Under the pieces are notes generated by a model that saw only the letters and a list, made by a program, of their open reading frames with translations, ran no database searches and was not told the DNA's origin. A DNA stretch of 64,000 bases from contig CAJNDT010004713.1 in NCBI GenBank assembly GCA_905221615.1, positions 21,001 to 85,000 on the forward strand, read 5' to 3'. The position numbers and the translations under genes were made by a program. Positions 56,881-64,000 of the stretch are shown here, piece after piece (positions within the stretch are counted from its first letter, which is position 1; every line of letters begins with the position of its first letter). This stretch comes from Symbiodinium sp. CCMP2592. Its lineage: Eukaryota > Sar > Dinophyceae > Suessiales > Symbiodiniaceae.

Positions 56881-57702
56881 ACAGGTCCGCTGAGCTCCGT
56901 GTTCCGTCTCCCCCGGAGGCCAGCTCGTAGCAGAAGACCGCAGCGCGGAACTTTTGGAGCGTCTCTCCGCCCAACAGCTTCCTAGCATCAAACATAAGAG
57001 GATCCTCTGCTACTGTTTTGGGTTCTGCGACGCTTTGAGGTGCTTTTTCAGTTCTGCTGAGGCGCATGCTGGCAGAGGCCCTCATGCCCGTTGCAAAGGA
57101 GCCTGCCCTGACCTTGCGAAAGAAGACCCTCGTCGCCGCGCCCTTGGCTTTCTTGGCTTTGGCTTCTTCAAAGGCTGTCTTTGTAAGTTCTGATCGCGAT
57201 GTCAGGAAGAGGTGGTGACGGACTCGTTTTAGACGAATTACCTTGTCAAAGCCACCCGCTAAGAGCTTGAGCTGTTATCTCTGATGGAACCTCCCGAAGG
57301 GAGCGGCTCCGGTCAGAGTCTTCCAAGGGGACGGGAACGACTGGTCGGCATGTGCTGGCTGTCGAGGTTCCCCTTCCCTGTAGCTTCGGAGAACCCCGAC
57401 TCCAGGTCAATCGGTCAGCCCTTGGAGAGAGAAAAAGCGAGAAGGGCAAATCCATGCGGGCAGGCGCCAGCCGCCAGCCTGCACTGCAGCCTGCGCTGCG
57501 GGCACACGGCACGCCTTTTCAGCCGTTCGTGGCTCTTGGAGAGAGAGATCAGAGCCGTTTCTCGGGCCTTGCCGTGCTCCGCCGTGGCCGCGAGGAGGCG
57601 ACGAGTGCCGTCTGTGCTCTTTGCTCTCTGTCTCCGCGCCGCTCTGTGCCTCAGGTGTGCGGGGCCGGGCCGGGGGCCGGGGGCCGGGGGCCGGGCTCGC
57701 CA

Positions 57703-58303
57703 TGGCGATGGCCTCGCGGCTCCGGAGGTTTGGTTTGGTCGAGTCTTCCCCCGCCTCGCGCTGCGCTTCCCCGCTCCTCGCCTCGCGCCTCGCTCCCCCC
57801 CCGCGGCCCTTGGAGGCTCTTTGGGAAGGGCGCTGCCCCCGTGGTGGTGGAGCAGGCGGAGAAGCTCATCCAGAGCAACCCGCCGCGTCTTTGGCACCCC
57901 CACCGTCACCTTTCTCTGCAGTGCATTGGTCTGCTGCCAGCGAGGTGCGTGGTCTTCTCGAAGAGCACCTGCCCTTTCTGCGACATGGCCAAGAGCGTCG
58001 GCGGCCAAGTTGGCCAAGTTGGAGGGCGTTAAAGCAGGATTGGGGCCGAAGGGCTGCGGTGTGCAGACTTTGGGTTGCAAGTTGCGCCTCGAAGGGTGCG
58101 TTGGTGTCTCGCGGTAGGGAGCCTCGCAGCTCCTTTGCCAGGTTCTGCTCAGCGACTTGAAGGCAAAGTGCCACGTGATGGAGTCAGGTTTCTCAGAGTT
58201 CTGGCTCATCAAGGAGTCAAAAAGGGGGATACTTTCCATGCCCAGGTTGGACAAGGAACTGAAGCCAGATGAGATGTCTGCACTGCAGGAGATCGGGAAA
58301 CGG
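57703..58303 (+). CDS. Glutaredoxin, split over several exons (3' end not found)
   Basis: Exon-like blocks spell a CPxC glutaredoxin: VVVEQAEKLIQSNP (57841-57882), CVVFSKSTCPFCDMAKSV with the active site Cys-Pro-Phe-Cys at 57970-57981, VLLSDLKAKCHVME (58142-58183, just after GCCAG) and LDKELKPDEMSALQEIGKRI (about 58247-58303, just after CCCAG). Together they match the family order helix 1, CPFC, L..L.A..HVVELD, then the LQ..L helix. Glutaredoxins reduce mixed disulphides using glutathione. The TVP and GG..D motifs should follow but I did not find them. The ATG at 57703 (MAMASRLRRFGLV) is a candidate start and could encode a targeting peptide if spliced. Confidence 0.65.
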
Positions 58304-59960
58304 ATTCACCACTTTCCGCTTGGGCGTTTGGTCGTGTGACGTCATCCGCGAACCTTTGGTTGGCGACATGGTTTCTCACCCGTCATGAGGTTGAGATGAA
58401 CCTGCAAACAACCATATTAAGCCGATCTTTAACTGCAACTCTATAACCTCCAAACCTGTACTCGATCCTCCGGACTGCGAAAGCTTTCTATCGAGGATTG
58501 CACAAAAACCCGGTTACAAGCACGAGTAGAGACAGTACAGTGCTAGAGTGAGCCTAAAGCTCTTGGCCATCCTTGTTAGGCCCGGACCAAGAGCCTCAGA
58601 ACCGAAACGGGTTCGACCACCCCTCACGTGGTATGTGGTGGCTGCGCCTCTGGCAACTTACTGCTGTTGCAGGAATACCACGAGCTGCACAATCAAGCAA
58701 TGATGAGTGCGCACTGGGACAGCGTCTCAACATCTAGGTGATGCATCTGCGACAGCCGTCAACACCTGCTTTCCAAAAGCGCGCACACTGTGCAAGAAGC
58801 GCTGCCTGTTTCAAGTTCCCAGTCGCACATCGGACTGCTCCACGTCGGACCGTCGGACTGTGCTTCAGCGGCCGCGTGGCTAAAGGCTCTGGCACCTGCC
58901 ACGCAAGCCAGCGCAAGCCCATTGCCTCAAGAACCGCTTGCCGGCTTCTGCTCTCTCCGACCGGAAGTTTAAGCAAAGTGGGCATCTGTCCAGGTTCGTT
59001 TTGAGATGTAAGGGGCTGTGCCGGCTTGCATGCCTTTTTCAGCGGCAGCCGAGACAGACATTGAACTGTTGCCTTCCGTGATAAACTCAGCGGCGATGCC
59101 ATTGCGCTTGCCCACTCCAATATTCCCTTCCCATGGGGTCAGAAGACAGAAGTCTTTGTTGCAGGATATTTGGTTGTATGCATCAGCATGGAGCTGTTAA
59201 CTGGAAGCATTGCCTGGAGACCCATCCGTGCTTTCAGGGCACAGGCGCCCGCGCATCGAAGCAAAAGCTCATTACTTCTTGCTGACCAAAGCCAGTCGTG
59301 CATCTCGTCGTCCATGGTGTCTTTTTGGACGTTGGTCTCCGAGAACTTGACCTACAAACGTTTCTCGACGTCTGTTGTCAGTTTGTCATTTTCCAGCACG
59401 AGAAACACCGAATTTGGCAATGCAACGCTCGAATTGAAGATGATGCGGGATCATGTCTTGTGATGCACAATCAGGGAAGAGGCAGTGAAAGTCCTCATTG
59501 CCGAAGTGGCACATGCACTCCACGATGGATGTGAAATCATTTTCACTTTACCCCGGCAGCGCTGATGATGTGGTGCCAGTGGGCCATGCATCGTTCTGTT
59601 TTCTTGATCGTTGCGAGGTTGTTGCGTGCAAATTGATATTTGCTATACAGTGGCTTAGCGGCCAAGAAGCTTTGGAAGCAGACTTTCTCCCAGTGCAAGA
59701 TACGTAATACGTGCTGGCGGGTGCACCGAGAAGAGCAAGCATGGAACGTCGGATCAAGACCTTCTTGGTGACGAAATTTTGCTCAAGCACGGACAGGACC
59801 ACTTCTTGCAGACGACCGGGGCGCGCTCCGTGAGAGTCCCAGCCAAGGATCCTTCGTTTCAAGCACCTTGGCCCCGGCCCAACGGGCGTGTTTTGGCGGC
59901 CGCTGCAGCGCTGGACTGCAAAAACTCTTATAGGAGGGCCTGGGGCCTCCCCTTTTCTGC
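58304..59960. other. Region without recognised genes
   Basis: Probably includes the missing 3' exons of the glutaredoxin gene, but none was identified. Frames on both strands near 59550-59970 have no recognisable domain. Confidence 0.35.
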
Positions 59961-59989
59961 GTTGTCTCAAGCTGCTTCAAGGTGCCGCG

Positions 59990-62670
59990 GGTCTTCATCA
60001 GCGCCGAGTGTGTAGGCCGGGCGGCTCCGAGGGATCCAAGCGACAACTTCCCTAAGAGCTTCAAGTTGAAGGCCTAGGCTGCGCTTCTGCACGGGCTCCT
60101 GCAGCGCCCGCGACAGGTGGCGGCTCGGAAGTGGCGGCCCTGCACGGCAAGCCTTGGCCTCGGCGTCTCTGCTGTGGCGGGCTCCTTCTGACAGTATGCC
60201 GGTTGTGCTCTCTCCCTCTCTGTGACGACGCTCTCTCTCTCGCTCTCTCTCTTCCTCTTTTCTGCGAGGGGGGAGCTGAAGCCCATGCTGGAGAAGGCTG
60301 GCTGTCCTCGCTCGCGTCGGTTGTGCAAAAGTGAGATGTGCTGACATTGCTTTGGACGTACCAGGCTGGAGCTATCGAATGAGATGCCGATCTGTACAGC
60401 GAGGTTCGGTGCAAGCCGATCTTACGACAAGAGCAAGGGTCGCAAGGTCGCAAGAGCCCTTCAGCTTGCGCGGAGCTGTTTTCCGAAGGGCACTGCGAGG
60501 AGCCCGCTGGCCCGAAAGCCTGGCGCAAGCCGTCCCAGCGAAGACGCAAACGGGGCGGTTCAAGCGATTGTGAGAGCGACTTTGAGAGCATGATATTCGG
60601 GCACGTGTCGGCGGACGCTGCTGTGGTGTCGTGCCTGGCAGCTGTTTGGCTCAGAACCTTCGCGGCCATGTGGGTGCTGCGTGCCGAGGCCACGCAAGGG
60701 GGGTCAGGATGTCAATGCTTTGTGCTTCTGCCGCTTCGAAATCGCACGTCGCAGGCTTGGCAGTCTGAAATGGAAGATGCCACGGGCCAACCGACGCAAG
60801 GAGCGGCTGAGCGGCTCTGCTGCGTGAGCTGAGCGTCGGCTCCTGCAGGCCAAGGAGGCCCAGCAGAGCGAGGAGAGGCCGAAGTGCGAAGAGACCGGAG
60901 CCTCCGCTGCGACTGCGAGCAGAGGCAGGGGCCGGCCGTGGGCAGCGGGGGCAGCGCGGTAGAAACGCTGTCGCACACGCCCAGGCCGTGAGCTCCCGGA
61001 GGTTCCCGCTGGCTGGAGCCGCTACTTCGACCCCCAGTCCGGAAGCTTCTATTTCCAGCGGAGGAAAGCTCCTGTCATCTCTGTGTTTGAGGCATGGGAC
61101 CTATCTCTACCACGAGGCGAGGGTGACAAGTTTTTGGGGGACGGGGCCCCCGCCCGTTAAGCTCTGCGAGGCGACGGGGGACTGGCACCTGGAGGAAGCC
61201 GAGGAGACGGGCCACGGGTTTTTATGGAGAGCCCGTATGGCCCTGGCCCCGGCAGGTGTTGGTGGGGTCACGAAGTGAGGGAGGGGCAGTGGAGGAGGTC
61301 GCACAGTCCTGGCTTCGGACTGAGCTGCGGGGCTGCTGCTGCCTTGAGTGCCTCCCAAAAAAGAAGCTGCTTTGAGGCCAGAACTGGGACAGCTGGGAGC
61401 TTCGGAAGTCAAAGAACTTCACGGACGCCTGGGCCTGCCGGGGTCACCCGCATTAGCACTGCTTTTTCTCTGGGCAGGAGGGGCCAAAAAAGGGCCCACC
61501 GCCATTAAGGACCGTCTAGTGTCTCTAGCTCAGAAGCTCTCGAGTGCAGTTCTACAGCGTTGCAGGAATCGGCGAAACAAGCCGCAAGGTTCGGGAGATG
61601 TGGGGGTGGAGATGTGTGGAGGTGACCTGGCCTTGCAGGCCTCCAGCTCCGAAACGGCCTCCGGTGCCTCCAATTCCCTCGCAGGGGAGAGGATCTTCAC
61701 AGCCTTCGGTGCCCAGCGGCGGCGAGCCGAGTGCCTCGGGAAACTTGCCGGCCAGAGAGGCGCCGCGTGCGTGCGCACCTCCCACCTCCCCAGTGGTTTC
61801 GCCCTAGCTGCCGCTCTCTGCTCACTTGCCGGCTGCCCATGTCCCATGGCTGCAGAAAAGCGGAGAAGCTGACGAGGAATGCAAGGGGAATATTCATTGA
61901 GCTGGAACTTGGGAGTACTGGTAACAATAAACTTTGCAAACAGCCCTGTTGACGGAAGCAGGAAGCAGCAGCACCTCACGAACATTGCAGCATGTTGCAT
62001 ATGTGCGACCACAACCCGGCCATCCGAGCTGATGGGCGCCGCCTGCTCCACAGAGTGGGGCGAGGAAAAGGCACTCGCAGAGGAGCAGCCGGGCATGCCG
62101 GGCTACCGGGGCACAGGGCCCAGAAGCGCTCGAAGCGGAGCGCTGCGCCCGCTGCTGAAGCGCTGTGCGATTCTCTGTGAGGTTCCAAGGCCTTGGCGGC
62201 ACGGAAGGCTAAGGCCCACTTGACCGTGAGGCCGGCGGAGCCGGAGCCGGCAAAAAGGGTCGTCCGGCGATGCCGATGTGCGGAGCTGAGGCACTGGCAC
62301 GACAAGATGATGATGTCGGCTGCATCCCAGGCGACCCAGAGAAAAGGCTTTTTCTGACCTTAGTCGGCTCGTGACTTTGCTTCAGGCGGTCTTTGAGGGG
62401 GCCCAGCGCGGGGATGCCAAGAAGGTCACGGAGGCGCCCGCTGCGCGGCGACGAGCGGCTAGCGCTGCTGTCCGTGCTGTCCGCTGTCCTTGAGGCACTG
62501 AACGCGCACGGCGATCCCAACTGCATCAACTTCGGTGGGTTCAATGCTCCTCGGACTGAAGGCTATGAAGGCTTCAGAGGCTTCGAGATTGGAAACTGCC
62601 AGAGCGCTGAGGCCCTGATGCTCGCAGTGGGCGGTGGCTACACGGAGGCTCGCAGACGCCCACACACACA
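59990..62670 (+). CDS. Putative multi-exon host gene(s) including a WW-like motif
   Basis: Blocks include ECVGRAAPRDPSDNFPKSFK (about 60006), a basic-acidic stretch PSQRRRKRGGSSDCESDFES (about 60533), and ELPEVPAGWSRYFDPQSGSF then YFQRRKAPV (about 60990-61066). The last resembles a WW domain (GW, Y/F pair) but lacks the second Trp. LGQLGASEVKELHGRLGLPG (about 61388) has a SAP-like spacing. SKALAARKAKAHLTVRPAEP (about 62187) and VTLLQAVFEGAQRGDAKKVT (about 62374) are further exon candidates. Charged residues and the WW-like motif would suit a nuclear RNA-processing protein, which is only an inference. Gene number and borders are unknown. Confidence 0.3.
60225..60262. repeat. CT-rich microsatellite
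   Basis: CTCTCTCTCGCTCTCTCTCT tract, probably intronic between the blocks near 60006 and 60270. Confidence 0.8.
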
Positions 62671-62677
62671 CACACCT

Positions 62678-63063
62678 GCATGGACCTCGTGATCCAGATG
62701 GCAGTCGGACTCTGTGACTCTTTGCCTTCTTTCTCATTGTCTTACTATCAGCTCTACGTGACGGGACTCCAGGCTCATCCCTACACCTCAAGGCCGATAC
62801 AATCACTCACATGCTACACATCTTTTTCAAGCAGATGCAGGTACGTTTTCACGAGAGGACAGGTAGATGAGTGCGCGGTCTTCGTTGGCCAGCGCACGCA
62901 CTAATCTTATCTGCCTCTCCGCTGGCCCCCCCGCTGTAACCATAGTACATGCAGTAGAAAGGGATGACACACACACACACACACACACCCTTTCCAAGGA
63001 AAGGGGGAAGTCCTGCAGTCACTCAAGCACATGACAGTGCACCGTAGCACTGTAAAATGCTTT
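62678..63063. repeat. Tandem duplication, first copy
   Basis: About 385 bp starting GCATGGACCTCGTGATC that repeats from 63617 with few differences (for example GATCCAG against GATCGAG). It includes a CA microsatellite (about 62967-62990). The copies are offset by about 939 bp. The segment between (63064-63616) occurs once here and holds no recognised gene. Confidence 0.85.
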
Positions 63064-63616
63064 ATGCACAGCTTTGCAGACATCTTCACTCCCAAGGCAA
63101 GCACGCGACGAACCAACACTGTAGACCAAGGTGCAAAGTTGAGCTTCCATGCTGACCAAGGTGCAAGCTAAGCTCCAAACTGCACGTTCAACCAAAAAAG
63201 CACTGCATACTAACATTACTGAATTTGAAAGTCACAATTTCTGCAGAATTTCTGGTCAGACCATCTTCTGTGAAGTCACTGATGGATGTTTTAAGGCCTA
63301 TTCTTCACAGGTCTTTTCAGAATTGTGTAGCCATCTTTCATGACCTGTATTTCATCCAAGGAAAATCAGACAGAGAAGAAGCCTAGTTACCAGGGACTGT
63401 GGGTCACTGTTGCACTCATCGAACGAGACAACAAAAACAAACCACAACAGAACGAAGGGAACGCGTCAGCGGAACAGAACAAGCACGAGTCTTTCATGAA
63501 AGTTTATCGTCGCTCAATTTCAAGAAAGTCACGCTCCGAGAAAGTCTTGAAAAGTCAGGATCGTGGAGGCTACCCTCCACTCCGCTCGCGCCCAAAGGCG
63601 ATACTGAATCACACTA

Positions 63617-64000
63617 GCATGGACCTCGTGATCGAGATGGCAGTCGGACTCTGTGACTCTTTGCCTTCTTTCTCATTGTCTTACTATCAGCTCTACGTGA
63701 CGGGACTCCAGGCTCATCCCTACACCTCAAGGCCGATACAATCACTCACATGCTACACATCTTTTTCAAGCAGATGCAGGTGCGTTTTCACGAGAGGACA
63801 GGTAGATGAGTGCGCGGTCTTCGTTGGCCAGCGCACGCACTAATCTTATCTGCCTCTCCGCTGGCCCCCCCGCTGTAACCATAGTACATGCAGTAGAAAG
63901 GGATGACACACACACGCACACACACCCTTTCCAAGGAAAGGGGGAAGTCCTGCAGTCACTCAAGCACATGACAGTGCACCGTAGCACTGTAAAATGCTTT
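63617..64000. repeat. Tandem duplication, second copy (cut by window end)
   Basis: Near-identical to 62678-63063. The CA run is interrupted by one CG. The copy is still matching at the last base of the window, so the true repeat is longer. Confidence 0.85.

Noticed and set aside
57415..58254. 279-codon minus-strand ORF
   Set aside because: It is the antisense shadow of a GC-rich region containing the glutaredoxin exons and shows no domain.

Overview
This window is almost certainly nuclear DNA of a dinoflagellate, most like a Symbiodiniaceae-type genome. The evidence is the repeat content and the genes. There are degenerate TTTAGGG-type telomere tracts inside the contig, dense AT, CT and CA microsatellites, host genes visible only as short GC-rich exons, and large retroelements of the tyrosine-recombinase, Copia and LINE classes. 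No bacterial operons, rRNA, tRNA or CRISPR arrays were seen. Many open frames begin at TTG rather than ATG, so the starts given here are my choices.

Left part (1-4278): exons of a methyltransferase-like dinoflagellate family gene cut by the window edge, weak exons of an unknown gene, hairpin repeats, AT tracts, and the start of a tandem array of about 300-bp foldback units. An 11.2-kb tyrosine-recombinase (YR) retroelement (4279-25090, minus strand) is inserted in that array. It has 140-bp split direct repeats in the order A1 - ORFs - B1 - A2 - B2, and the intact array units next to it show an exact insertion with no target duplication. Its ORFs, in coding order, are a short coiled-coil ORF, three small ORFs sharing an F-box-like helix pair, a proline-rich Cys-tail protein, the recombinase, a CCCH-finger Gag, and RT-RNase H. 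Gag and RT-RNase H are separated only by one in-frame TGA.

Inside this element is a young 9,587-bp Copia element (15030-24616, minus strand) with 298-bp LTRs that look identical, a 5-bp target duplication and one open frame of about 3,000 codons. The polyprotein is Gag-protease-integrase-RT-RNase H, plus a 2-oxoglutarate/Fe(II) oxygenase-like domain between integrase and RT, and a C-terminal membrane segment followed by a SAP motif.

Middle part (25091-43155): the rest of the foldback array, a GGTATTC-type minisatellite, a large TTTAATGG inverted repeat, about 2.5 kb with nothing recognisable, a decayed second Copia element (30491-33143), an orphan ORF, and exons of a voltage-gated potassium-channel-like gene with a cyclic-nucleotide-binding domain (about 35931-39230).

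Right part (43156-64000): a LINE-like unit (about 43903-53650) bracketed by about 750-bp direct repeats. Its decayed ORF1 carries an OTU-type cysteine protease and zinc fingers. Its 2,154-codon frame carries an AP endonuclease, RT, four zinc fingers and a C-terminal USP-type deubiquitinase-like domain. A 322-codon protein-like ORF overlaps that frame in another register. Beyond it lie exons of unknown host genes, a glutaredoxin gene, a gene with a WW-like motif, and a tandem duplication at the right edge.

The strongest candidates for something undescribed are the oxygenase and SAP/membrane modules in the Copia polyprotein, the two ubiquitin-system protease folds plus overlapping ORF in the LINE unit, and the YR element's unusual gene order, in-frame TGA and F-box-like ORFs.
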